This document shows positions 8,747-16,906 of a stretch of DNA of 64,000 nt, one piece after another (position 1 is the first letter of the stretch; each line of letters begins with the position of its first letter). This DNA comes from an uncultured Opitutia bacterium. GTDB taxonomy: Bacteria > Verrucomicrobiota > Verrucomicrobiia > Opitutales > Opitutaceae. The stretch spans positions 21,106 through 85,105 of the forward strand of contig CAITWF010000051.1 in the NCBI GenBank assembly GCA_903896015.1, given 5' to 3'. A program made the position numbers and the translations under genes. Below the pieces are notes generated by a model. The model worked only from the letters and a program-made list of their open reading frames with translations. It ran no database searches and was not told the DNA's origin.

Positions 8747-10402
8747 ATGAAAACCCCGCTCCGTTTCTTTGCACCGCTTCTCGTCGGCGCCGCGTGCGCT
8801 TTTGGGCAAACCGCCCCCGCGCCCGCCTACTCCACCGCCATCAGCGAACGAACCGACATCAAAACCTACGATGCGGCGCAGCAGGCGCGCATGAAATGGT
8901 TCAACGACGCGCGGCTCGGCATGTTCATCCACTGGGGCCTTTATGCCGTCCCCGCCGGCCAGTGGCCTGGCCGCACCGACAAAAACCGCGCCGAATGGAT
9001 CATGATTCAGGAGGATATTTCGTCCGCCGAATACGAGAAACTCGCGCCGCAGTTCAACCCGGTGAAGTTCGATGCGAAGGCGTGGGTCGCCGTCGCGAAG
9101 GCCGCCGGCATGAAATACATCGTCATCACCGCGAAGCACCACGACGGGTTTTCGATGTATGACTCGAAGGCCTCACCCTACAACATCGTCGCCGCCACGC
9201 CGTTCAAGCGGGACCCGCTGAAGGAACTCGCCACCGCCTGCCACGACGCCGGCATCGTCTTCTGCGTCTACTATTCAATCGCCGACTGGCACCACCCCGA
9301 GTCGCCCGCGCCCTATTCGCAGAGGGCTCGCGACCCGGTCACGGGAAAAAACAACCCGAACCGCGGCTTTCACGGCAACCCGAAGCCCGACGCCGACGTG
9401 AAGAAATACGACGCCTACATGCGCGCCCAGGTCCGCGAACTGCTGACCAACTACGGCCCGATCGGGATTGTCTGGTTCGACGGCGGCGGCGCGTTTCGCG
9501 TCGAAGGCCGCGCGCAAATTCTCGAGGCCGATCAAATGGCCGCGATGATCCACCAGTTGCAGCCCGCCGCGCTCATCAACAATCGCCTCGGCTTCGACGC
9601 CGATTATGGCACGCCCGAGCAGCGCATCCCCGGCGGAAAAACCGTCGAGCCGTTCGAAGTCTGCATGACTCTTAACGGCCACTGGGGCTACAACCGCTTC
9701 GACGACAAATGGAAATCGCCCGCGACCGTCATCCGCAACATCGCCGACATCGTGAGCAAGGGCGGCAACTATCTCCTCAACGTCGGCCCGACCGCCCAGG
9801 GTGAAATTCCCGCCGCGGGCATCGACATCCTGAAAAAAGTCGGCGCGTGGACCACGCTCAACGCCGCCGCGATCTATGGCGCGGGTCCGACACCGTTCGG
9901 CGACGAGCTTGGCTACGAAGACGCGTCGAAGAAAGACAAGGAGGGCAAACCGCTTTGGATCGATCGCAACGACTGGCGCTGCACGACGCAGCCCGGAAAA
10001 CTATTCTTTACGCTGCTCAACTGGCCCGGCGAAAAGTTCTCGCTCCCGAAATTCCCAAACACGCTCACCCGTGCCTACCTACTCGCCGATCCGGCGCACA
10101 CTGCGCTGAAAGTCGCGGGCGGAGCTGTCGCGCTGCCTGCGTCCGCTCCCACCGAACTCGCCCCCGTGCTGTGTGTCGAGATCGAGGGCAACATCACCCC
10201 GAGTCGCGCGACCGAAAAGCTCGACGTGCAAAAAAACCAAAGACTCCTGAGCGCCCCCCACCGGCGGGGGGCGTCCGTCCACGGCGTCCCTGCGTCGCTC
10301 TATTTTTTCGCACTGAGATTCTTTTCCAAAAACGCCAGCGCCACCGGCCGGAGATCGCGCGGGAGCGGTTTCTTGTTCCACGTCTCCCAGTCAAACGTGT
10401 GA
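8747..10402 (+). CDS. Secreted alpha-L-fucosidase, GH29 (probable 3' frameshift)
   Basis: Hydrolyses terminal alpha-L-fucose. The signal peptide is MKTPLRFFAPLLVGAACAFGQ. The GH29 barrel shows WFNDARLGMFIHWGLYAVPAGQWPG (about residues 48-72, in two overlapping motifs), ITAKHHDGFSMYDSK, the catalytic nucleophile in IGIVWFDGGG (Asp near residue 245) and GGNYLLNVGPTAQGEIP. A small C-terminal beta domain ends about residue 485 at VLCVEIEGN. The remaining roughly 62 residues are arginine-rich, unlike GH29, and run 103 bp into the opposing esterase gene. Removing one A from the A7 run at 10230-10236 gives the stop TGA at 10248-10250, directly before a hairpin. So either the assembly has an extra A or the gene has recently lost its natural stop. 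Confidence 0.93.
   Translation: MKTPLRFFAPLLVGAACAFGQTAPAPAYSTAISERTDIKTYDAAQQARMKWFNDARLGMFIHWGLYAVPAGQWPGRTDKNRAEWIMIQEDISSAEYEKLAPQFNPVKFDAKAWVAVAKAAGMKYIVITAKHHDGFSMYDSKASPYNIVAATPFKRDPLKELATACHDAGIVFCVYYSIADWHHPESPAPYSQRARDPVTGKNNPNRGFHGNPKPDADVKKYDAYMRAQVRELLTNYGPIGIVWFDGGGAFRVEGRAQILEADQMAAMIHQLQPAALINNRLGFDADYGTPEQRIPGGKTVEPFEVCMTLNGHWGYNRFDDKWKSPATVIRNIADIVSKGGNYLLNVGPTAQGEIPAAGIDILKKVGAWTTLNAAAIYGAGPTPFGDELGYEDASKKDKEGKPLWIDRNDWRCTTQPGKLFFTLLNWPGEKFSLPKFPNTLTRAYLLADPAHTALKVAGGAVALPASAPTELAPVLCVEIEGNITPSRATEKLDVQKNQRLLSAPHRRGASVHGVPASLYFFALRFFSKNASATGRRSRGSGFLFHVSQSNV
10252..10273. terminator. Strong GC hairpin between convergent fucosidase and esterase genes
   Basis: CGCCCCCC and GGGGGGCG form an 8-bp perfect stem around ACCGGC. 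On the plus strand no U-tract follows. On the minus strand a run of seven T (complement of 10230-10236) follows about 15 nt later. It is likely a bidirectional terminator for the convergent genes, though not of textbook form. Confidence 0.5.
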
Positions 10403-11205
10403 CCGATGCCGTCGAGAAAAACTGCCTCGTGCTCCACCCCGCGCTCCGTCAGCACGCGCACGAGCTCCTCCGACTGCGTAAAATCCACGGTGGGATCGGC
10501 GTGGCCGTGCAACACGAGCACCGGCGGGCAGCCTTTCGCGGCGTGCGTCACCGGTGAAGCCGCGACGAGCAACGGATCGTCCTCCGTCGTCGCGCCAAAC
10601 ACGGTGCGCGAGCTGCCCATAAGTTTGCGCATCGGCGTGGGCTCACCGTTCGGAGTCGTCTCCTTGCGCGTAAGCAGATCCGTCGGCCCATACATGTCGA
10701 TCACGCAGCGCACCGCGCTCGACACACCGGGATACGGTGCATCGGGTTCGAGCCCCTTTTTGTCAGTCGTAAAGCCGACCATTAGCGCGAGGTGTCCGCC
10801 TGCCGATCCGCCTGCAACCGCGATGCGCGCGAGATCGACGTGATACTCAGAGGCGTGCGCCCGCAGAAAACGCACGGCATTCTTGCAGTCGAGGAGGCAC
10901 GTCGGCCACGCACCGGCACCCAGACGGTAGTCGATGCTGACCGCAACATAGCCGGCGTTTGTGAGTGTGCCGCAAATTTCCTTCGCGCGCGCCTCGTTCT
11001 TCGTGCCACCGGTCCAACCGCCGCCGTGAATCCACACGACTGCGGGTGAAAGTTTTCCCGCCGCCGGCGGAGTCGGCAGATAAACGTCCAGCTTCTCGGC
11101 ACGATCGGGCGCGAGATAGGCGACGTCTTTGATCAAAGTAGGCTCGGCCAGAACGAGGGCTGGCGCGAGAAACAGCGCCGCAAGGATCGGATGTTGGATT
11201 TTCAT
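10300..11205 (-). CDS. Secreted alpha/beta-hydrolase esterase
   Basis: A 301-residue esterase with signal peptide MKIQHPILAALFLAPALVLA. It has the oxyanion motif VVWIHGGGW (about residue 60), the nucleophile elbow VAGGSAGGHLAL (Ser near residue 134), the acid in HGHADPTVDF and the histidine in DGIGHTFDW. This is the carbohydrate-esterase/BD-FAE-like type often found removing acyl groups from plant or algal glycans. It is the last gene of the ten-gene operon, 9 bp after the BNR-4 gene. Acyl specificity cannot be read; the malonate genes in the same operon make a malonyl or acetyl ester worth testing. Confidence 0.87.
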   Translation of the reverse strand: MKIQHPILAALFLAPALVLAEPTLIKDVAYLAPDRAEKLDVYLPTPPAAGKLSPAVVWIHGGGWTGGTKNEARAKEICGTLTNAGYVAVSIDYRLGAGAWPTCLLDCKNAVRFLRAHASEYHVDLARIAVAGGSAGGHLALMVGFTTDKKGLEPDAPYPGVSSAVRCVIDMYGPTDLLTRKETTPNGEPTPMRKLMGSSRTVFGATTEDDPLLVAASPVTHAAKGCPPVLVLHGHADPTVDFTQSEELVRVLTERGVEHEAVFLDGIGHTFDWETWNKKPLPRDLRPVALAFLEKNLSAKK

Positions 11206-11214
11206 GGGGAAATT

Positions 11215-12603
11215 TCAGGAGCCCACCCGCACCGCGTCGCTCAGTTCGGTTTCGGGCAGATCGTAGAGGCGCAGTTCGGCCGGCGGCGGCGCGGACTCCC
11301 GCGGCAGGTCGCGATTGCGACCGAGCGTTTCCCAGCGCAACACCCACCGCCGGCCCTCGGCGCGCACGCTAATCGACTGCACTTCCATGCCCGGGTAATC
11401 GCTACGCACACGCCGCAAACCTTCCGGCAGCGGCGGATCCAACGGCGGCAGCTCGACGGTTCGTTCGAGTGTGTCCGCCCGCAAACGCCAACGCCCGCTC
11501 CCGTGCGCCGCCGTGGAAAAATTGACCGTAATCGCACCGCCTTTCTCAACGTGCGCGGCTCCGATCGAAACTTCGGCCACAAGCGATCCGCCGCCGGAAA
11601 AATTCCACCGAAAATCCCAGTCGCTCAGCTGCACGAGGTCCCAGCCGCCACCCGCGTGCGGACGCGCTGCATAGGCTTGGGAGTTTCCGTGCGCATCATA
11701 GCGGTGGTAGGTCACGATCGGGCGATTGGCCGCATCGAAGCCGATCGCCTGCGTCATGTTGATCAGGCCCTCTTTCACCTTCGCCGGATCGATCAGGTCG
11801 CTCGTCGCGAGCGTGATCGGCAGCCTGAGGGATTCGCCGCGGCTGTTTTCCCAGTGCACGAGGTCGCGGCTGCGCGCGTAGCTCAGCGCATGGTTCGTCT
11901 CGGCGACGGGCGACTCGCGCCACATCCACACGAGGTGAAAATAGCCGTCCGGCCCGAGCGTGGGCTCGGTCGCGTAGGCGTTGCGGTGGCCCTCGCCATC
12001 GAGCAGCGGTGTGTCGAGCAGCCGCCGCCAGGTGCGCGTCGCGGAGTCATAAACATTGTAGAGATCGGCGCCATTGCCGCTCGCGCCGTCACGGTAGCGA
12101 AACACGAGATCGCCGGCGGCGGTTTTGAAGAATACGGGATACGTGCAGCGCGTTTCGCGATCGCCCGTCATCCGATCGAGGCGCTCAAGCGTCGCGACAT
12201 CGAATGGCGCGCGCGTCCGGTAATACACGAGCGGGTTGACGTGCATGTTGCCCGAGACGTGCAGGCATCCCTCGCGGTCGAGCGCGAGTTTGAGGAAATT
12301 ATGGCTGTCCCAATTCGTGATGTTCGAATCGCGGTTCGCTCCCGGCACGGACACGCCCGGCGGCTGCACGCGCGTCCATTTTTTGTCACCGAGTTTTCGC
12401 CCCACGATCGTGAGCCGGCGCTCAGCGTCGTAGTAGGCGATGAACTGGTGCCCTCGCTCCGTCAGCAGTGCAAAGCTCACCGGGTGCCCCGTCCACACGC
12501 GATCGATCAGCTCTCCCGCGGCTTCGGCGGCGTGACCCAGCCGCGCGGATGCCAACGTGAGGACGACAATGCCGAGACGGACGAGGGCACGAAGGGACAA
12601 CAT
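11215..12603 (-). CDS. BNR-4 beta-propeller protein, possible polysaccharide lyase (PL24/PL25-like)
   Basis: A 462-residue secreted protein (signal peptide MLSLRALVRLGIVVLTLASARLGHA). The body matches the BNR-4 propeller pattern: NWDSHNFLKLALDREG, CLHVSGNMHVNPLVYYR, GEGHRNAYATEPTLGPDG and ALSYARSRDLVHWENS. BNR-4 proteins include the ulvan lyases PL24 and PL25, in which propeller histidines and a tyrosine/arginine act in catalysis; the His residues in DSHN and GNMH are candidates. Lyase activity here is inferred. The start at 12603 is preferred because it begins a clean signal peptide 5 bp after the upstream gene; longer in-frame forms reach 12816 but overlap that gene. Confidence 0.72.
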   Translation of the reverse strand: MLSLRALVRLGIVVLTLASARLGHAAEAAGELIDRVWTGHPVSFALLTERGHQFIAYYDAERRLTIVGRKLGDKKWTRVQPPGVSVPGANRDSNITNWDSHNFLKLALDREGCLHVSGNMHVNPLVYYRTRAPFDVATLERLDRMTGDRETRCTYPVFFKTAAGDLVFRYRDGASGNGADLYNVYDSATRTWRRLLDTPLLDGEGHRNAYATEPTLGPDGYFHLVWMWRESPVAETNHALSYARSRDLVHWENSRGESLRLPITLATSDLIDPAKVKEGLINMTQAIGFDAANRPIVTYHRYDAHGNSQAYAARPHAGGGWDLVQLSDWDFRWNFSGGGSLVAEVSIGAAHVEKGGAITVNFSTAAHGSGRWRLRADTLERTVELPPLDPPLPEGLRRVRSDYPGMEVQSISVRAEGRRWVLRWETLGRNRDLPRESAPPPAELRLYDLPETELSDAVRVGS

Positions 12604-12608
12604 GCGAC

Positions 12609-13589
12609 TTATCGTTTGACGGCGGGCACGTCGGACGACCAGTCGATTTCCACCCGCGAGAGATACCAGGTTTTCCCTTTGTCGCGGTTGCCCTGATAAA
12701 AAAGCCACGTGCGACCGTCGCGATCCGCGAAGGAGCCGGGATGGCCGGACTCGGAGGCGTTCCATGCGTCCGGCGCGCCGTTCGGCAGGAGCGGCTGGAC
12801 CGACGCACGCGTCCAAGTGAGTCCATCGCTCGAGGAGGCGGCGCCAATTTGCTGCGGCTCGTTGTTGTAGCCGCCAGCGTAAAACATCCAGAGCGTGTCA
12901 CCGCGCCGGACGATCGTCGGAGCCTCGATGCAGTTGCGCTCCCACGGCAGCTCCGGCTTCAGGACCGGCGCATCGACAAGCTGGCGCCATTGTCCTCGGG
13001 CGTAGTCGGACGCGAGCGGAGCTGCGGCCACGCCGATCATCTGCACTTTCATCGCCGGATCGCGCGTCGCGAAGAACAGCAGCAGGCGATCGCCGAGCGG
13101 CACCACCTCCGCATCAATCGCCCGACCAACGGTCCACGCGCCGTGCGGCGAGAAAACTGGGTTCGTCGGCTCCCGCGTGAAATGGACGCCATCATCGGAC
13201 CAGGCGTGGCAGATCGCGTCTTTCGGACCGTTACCGTAGGTTTGGTAGAACAAATGCACGCGCCCGTCATGGACCCAAGCGCCCGGCGCGCAGAGTCCCT
13301 GACGATCGCATTCCTGCGCGGGCAACAACTCGCCAATCTTGGTCCAGTGCTCCAAGTCGCGGCTTTCGGCGATGCCGATAGCCCAGCCGTCGTTCGATCG
13401 CTTGTCGCCAAACGGCGGGATGGAATAATACATCAGCGCGCGCTCACCGAACCGGATGACCGAGGGATCCTTCGAGAACGGGCGGCCGCGTGACTCGTCC
13501 GCCCAATACATCGACGGCAGCGGCGGCGCGGCACGGGCCGCGACCAGTCCCGCCATGAGAAGCAACCCAATCTTCGCGACCTTCATCAT
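12609..13589 (-). CDS. Secreted five-bladed-propeller glycosidase-like protein (GH43/GH117 type)
   Basis: A 326-residue protein with signal peptide (MMKVAKIGLLLMAGLVAARA). It has the repeated propeller pattern of GH43, GH32 and GH117 enzymes: KDPSVIRFGERALMYYS (possible catalytic Asp near residue 42), AWVHDGRVHLFYQTYG, ICHAWSDDGVHF, IDAEVVPLGDRLLLFFATRD and CIEAPTIVRRGDTLWMFYAGG, where the Glu is a candidate acid. Exact family and substrate are not certain. GH117 enzymes act on agaro-oligosaccharides, which would agree with a GH50-like neighbour. The ATG overlaps the stop of the preceding gene (ATGA), indicating translational coupling. Confidence 0.7.
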   Translation of the reverse strand: MMKVAKIGLLLMAGLVAARAAPPLPSMYWADESRGRPFSKDPSVIRFGERALMYYSIPPFGDKRSNDGWAIGIAESRDLEHWTKIGELLPAQECDRQGLCAPGAWVHDGRVHLFYQTYGNGPKDAICHAWSDDGVHFTREPTNPVFSPHGAWTVGRAIDAEVVPLGDRLLLFFATRDPAMKVQMIGVAAAPLASDYARGQWRQLVDAPVLKPELPWERNCIEAPTIVRRGDTLWMFYAGGYNNEPQQIGAASSSDGLTWTRASVQPLLPNGAPDAWNASESGHPGSFADRDGRTWLFYQGNRDKGKTWYLSRVEIDWSSDVPAVKR

Positions 13590-14989
13590 GGCTTCGGCGC
13601 GCCTCCCCGCGCATCGAAGTAATCCGCTAGGGCGTAAGCCCGCTCGTTGATTCGCTTCGTCGCGGCGAGGAGGTCGGCATACGGCGCGTAGCGACTGCTC
13701 AGCAGGCCTTTGTTCGAATCCTGATTCGAAGGATCGGCGCGCGTGTCGGCCGGGTCGTTGTCGATGTATTTAAACCAGTGCCAGCCGACGCACACGCGCG
13801 ACTCCAGCAGCCCGAGCGTGAAGTTTTCGTAGAAGCGACCGCGGTCGGCCTGCGTTTTCACGAGCCAACCGGCACCCGTCGTATTCCCGAGGCCCGAGTC
13901 CAGGCCCTTGGCATACCACTCAGTAATAAGGCACGGGCGGCCCGACTCGTGCTCCCACATCGCGAGCCGATCGGGGGCGGGCGTCCAGGCATTGTAGTAG
14001 TTCACCGCGACGACATCGAGATGCTTGCCGGCGGTGCGAAACACCTCCGGAAAACGCAACGCAGCACCGTGGATGCGTGAGCCGAGAAAGAGGTGGTTTG
14101 GATCGTATGTGCGGATCGCGCGACCGACGACCGCGAAATAGCGATCGACGACGACGGCGAGAAAATCCTGCTGATCGCTTTCCGAGATGTCGCGGGCGGT
14201 CGCGGTGGCGCCATGGCGATCGTGGAGAAATTTTTCCGCGGCCGCGTGGCCGGGATCGGCGTCGGGCAGCGCAAGATAGTTGGCGAGCGCCTCGCGTTTA
14301 AAGGGCAGCTCGTTGTCCGAAAAATGCCCGAGCAGGTGCGGGTCGTCCTTGGTGGCGGCAAGCTGCTTCGCGTGTTCGTCGCAAAATTTTTCGAAGCCCG
14401 GATCGAAAACGAAGATACAGTCCTTCGGATAACCAGTATGGCCGGGCTGCTGGAACGTGCCACCGCGCACGTGGCCGTAGGCGCTCATGAAATTCCAGAT
14501 GCGCGTGTAGGCGAGCGGCGCGGCGACGGCGGCCAGATGCTCCGTGTCGGACCACGCGCCAAGGCCGTTGAAGGAAAACGCGCGGAGCCAGTCCGTCGTC
14601 TGCGTCGCCCACTGCGCCTCACCGCCGAATTTCTCAGCGAACGCCGCCCGCGAACCGGGCGTGCGTTGCGGCGTGACCGAGACGACGCCCTTATGGATAA
14701 ACAGCCCGCCAAGCGGATCGACGAGCCACCAGCGGCCGGCAATTTTTTCGACGCGGAAAAATCCCGTCGCCTTGACGGTGCGGTGCGCGAGGCCGCCATA
14801 ATCATCGAGATCGGCGTCAGCGTTCGCTGCGATTGCGGTGGGAAGATCGGCGAGGGTGCGCGTGTCGTAGGTCTTCCACGGACCCGCCGGCTTGGCGGCG
14901 ACTTCGACCGGGACGGTCGCGCGCAACGTCGCCGCGAGAAGAAGCAGAACGGGGCAAAGGGTTTTCACAGGGAGCATGACGCAACTCAA
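13586..14989 (-). CDS. Secreted clan GH-A glycosidase, agarase-like (GH50/GH86-like)
   Basis: A 467-residue protein with signal peptide (MLPVKTLCPVLLLLAATLRA after a short leader). The pattern is a TIM-barrel retaining glycosidase: GRWWLVDPLGGLFIHKGV at the barrel start, LLGHFSDNELPF with the probable acid/base Glu near residue 228, LDVVAVNYYNAW, and CLITEWYAKG with the probable nucleophile Glu near residue 356. The arrangement resembles beta-agarase families GH50 and GH86, but that assignment is by pattern only. The start at 14989 overlaps the SGNH gene stop as ATGA; an internal ATG at 14977 begins the signal peptide more cleanly. Confidence 0.65.
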   Translation of the reverse strand: MSCVMLPVKTLCPVLLLLAATLRATVPVEVAAKPAGPWKTYDTRTLADLPTAIAANADADLDDYGGLAHRTVKATGFFRVEKIAGRWWLVDPLGGLFIHKGVVSVTPQRTPGSRAAFAEKFGGEAQWATQTTDWLRAFSFNGLGAWSDTEHLAAVAAPLAYTRIWNFMSAYGHVRGGTFQQPGHTGYPKDCIFVFDPGFEKFCDEHAKQLAATKDDPHLLGHFSDNELPFKREALANYLALPDADPGHAAAEKFLHDRHGATATARDISESDQQDFLAVVVDRYFAVVGRAIRTYDPNHLFLGSRIHGAALRFPEVFRTAGKHLDVVAVNYYNAWTPAPDRLAMWEHESGRPCLITEWYAKGLDSGLGNTTGAGWLVKTQADRGRFYENFTLGLLESRVCVGWHWFKYIDNDPADTRADPSNQDSNKGLLSSRYAPYADLLAATKRINERAYALADYFDARGGAPKP

Positions 14990-15747
14990 CGGCCCCCCGT
15001 TTCACCCGCCGCCACTTCCGCCCAGGCGGCGGCGACCACCGGCTTAACAATCGCGGTGAACTCGCTGTAGGCCGGCGGAAAATAGTGGAGCTTGTCCGGC
15101 TTATAGAACTCCATGCGCGGCTCGCCGTCGGGCCGGAAGACGGCCGGATTAAGATCGACGAACGTGCAGTGCGGCGTAACTGCGCAGAGTTCGCGCACGA
15201 GCCGGTTGGCCGTTTCGACGTCGGGCCAGCGGGCGCGCTTGTCGGGCGCCTTGATGATTGAGGCGAACACAAAACGTGTGTCGGGCAGCGCGGTGCGCAG
15301 CTTTTGGAGGAAGTCATGCACCCGCGCAAAGATCGCCTCGGCAGACTCTCCGCCGTTGATGTCGTTGCTGCCGCAATAGTAGACGACGACTTTCGGCGCG
15401 AGCGGATTCACCAGCAAATCGAAGCGCTCCAGCACATCGCTGGTGCGCGAGCCACCAAAAGCACGGTTGCGCACGGGCAACGGCGCGAGGTCGGTGCGCA
15501 CCGTCGTCCAGAGACGAAAGATGCTGGAGCCCATGAAGAGAATTTTTCCCGGCGCGACCGGGTCGGCCTTTTCGGCCTCGATCATCTTTTGGATATCGGG
15601 CTCGAAACGACCGGCCTTCGTTGGATGCGCGGCGGCGTAGGCGCGCCCCTGGGCAAGCGCCGAGTTAAGCGTCGGAGGAAGCTCGGCCGCCGTCAGCGAG
15701 AACGCTGCACCGAATACGCACGCGATCGTTAGGAATCGAGATTTCAT
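14986..15747 (-). CDS. Secreted SGNH/GDSL-type esterase
   Basis: A 253-residue protein with signal peptide MKSRFLTIACVFGAAFSLTAA. The SGNH blocks are complete: KILFMGSSIF (nucleophile Ser), NRAFGGS (Gly), YYCGSNDI (Asn) and KPDKLHYF (Asp and His near residue 222). Such enzymes deacylate glycans in polysaccharide utilisation loci. It lies 14 bp after madM and is coupled to the downstream glycosidase by an ATGA overlap. Together with the terminal alpha/beta esterase it gives the operon two different deacylases. Confidence 0.87.
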   Translation of the reverse strand: MKSRFLTIACVFGAAFSLTAAELPPTLNSALAQGRAYAAAHPTKAGRFEPDIQKMIEAEKADPVAPGKILFMGSSIFRLWTTVRTDLAPLPVRNRAFGGSRTSDVLERFDLLVNPLAPKVVVYYCGSNDINGGESAEAIFARVHDFLQKLRTALPDTRFVFASIIKAPDKRARWPDVETANRLVRELCAVTPHCTFVDLNPAVFRPDGEPRMEFYKPDKLHYFPPAYSEFTAIVKPVVAAAWAEVAAGETGGR

Positions 15748-15761
15748 GGGAGGAGAAGGCG

Positions 15762-16529
15762 TCAGACCCGCAAAAGCGCGCGCACCGCGAGAAAAAGTGC
15801 CGACGGCCCGAGCAGGCAGCCGAGTCCAGTATAAAAGGTGGCTGCCATAATCCCGTAGGGCACGAGTTTCGGGTCAGTCGCGGCCAGACCGGCGGAAACC
15901 CCGCTGTGCGTGCCCATCGTGGCACCGTAAACCATCGCGGTGTGGGGATTATCGAGTCCGATTTTTTTGGCGAGCAGCGGCGTTGCGATCATCACGACGA
16001 TCGACTTCACCAAGCCGGCGGCGATGCTCAAAGCCATCGCCTCGGAACTCGCGCCGAGCGAGGCTCCCGTGACCGGACCGACGATGTAGGTCACCGCGCC
16101 GGCGGCGATCGTCGTCACGCTCACCGCATCGTGGTAGCCAAAGACCACCGCGATGACCGCGCCGCACGCAAACGAAACGAGCACCCCTGAGAACAAACCA
16201 ATCACGACGGGGAGTCCGGACTTTTTTAGCTCCGAAAAACTTGCGCCAAACGCAGTCGCGACGATCGCGAAATCGCGCAGCATCGCGCCGCCCATCAGGC
16301 CGACGCCCGCAAACATCGGCACGTCCGCGAGACCGTTTTTTCCACCTGTGATCATGCCGCCCACATAGGCCAGCACCAGCCCGCCAAACACCGCGAGCGC
16401 CGAGCCGTGCAGCCGCCCGCGTGTGAGCCGCGTAGAAATAAAATACGACAATCCCATCAACGCCCCCACGAGGGCGAAGGCCGTGAGCAGACCGTTCTTG
16501 AGCAGCGATTGTCGGAGCAGTTCAATCAT
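15762..16529 (-). CDS. madM: Malonate transporter subunit MadM
   Basis: A 255-residue inner-membrane protein with about seven to eight hydrophobic segments and glycine-rich motifs (LVLAYVGGMITGGKNGLADV, VYGATMGTHSGVSAGLAAT). Length and pattern match MadM, which with MadL forms the sodium-dependent malonate uptake system first described in Malonomonas rubra. It follows madL by 10 bp in the conserved L-then-M order. A malonyl-CoA synthetase gene directly upstream of madL supports malonate as the substrate. It is unusual because all other operon members act on glycans. Confidence 0.85.
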   Translation of the reverse strand: MIELLRQSLLKNGLLTAFALVGALMGLSYFISTRLTRGRLHGSALAVFGGLVLAYVGGMITGGKNGLADVPMFAGVGLMGGAMLRDFAIVATAFGASFSELKKSGLPVVIGLFSGVLVSFACGAVIAVVFGYHDAVSVTTIAAGAVTYIVGPVTGASLGASSEAMALSIAAGLVKSIVVMIATPLLAKKIGLDNPHTAMVYGATMGTHSGVSAGLAATDPKLVPYGIMAATFYTGLGCLLGPSALFLAVRALLRV

Positions 16530-16539
16530 GCGCGGCTCC

Positions 16540-16899
16540 TCATTTTGGCCGCCCGAGCCGGGCGAGCGCCGGAATCATCGCGAAACTGATCGCCGTGCCC
16601 GCCACGCCTGCAAGAATCGCGAGCGGGCCGCCCTTCACCGAAGCGAGTACGTTTTGCTGTGCAGCCATCGCGACAACGATCGGGATATACATGTTACTCC
16701 AAAACACGACGCCGGCGGCCGAAGGCGGCGTGAACCGGCCTCGCGCTTTCAACCAGTCCGTGGAAAAAATCAGCAGCAACATCGCGAAGCCCACGCCACC
16801 GATGTTGGCCTTCACGCCGAGCAACGCCCCGAGTTCATCTCCCAGGGTCAATCCGACGAGCGTGGAAACCGCCAGCAGCGCTACGCCGTAAATGGTCAT
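16540..16899 (-). CDS. madL: Malonate transporter subunit MadL
   Basis: A 119-residue membrane protein with about four hydrophobic segments. MTIYGVALLAVSTLVGLTLG, LGALLGVKANIGGVGFAMLL and FWSNMYIPIVVAMAAQQNV are typical MadL signatures. The start at 16899 is 7 bp after the matB stop; a longer in-frame form to 17130 would lie inside matB and is rejected. It partners with MadM in malonate import. Confidence 0.85.
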   Translation of the reverse strand: MTIYGVALLAVSTLVGLTLGDELGALLGVKANIGGVGFAMLLLIFSTDWLKARGRFTPPSAAGVVFWSNMYIPIVVAMAAQQNVLASVKGGPLAILAGVAGTAISFAMIPALARLGRPK

Positions 16900-16906
16900 G
16901 GCTGCT

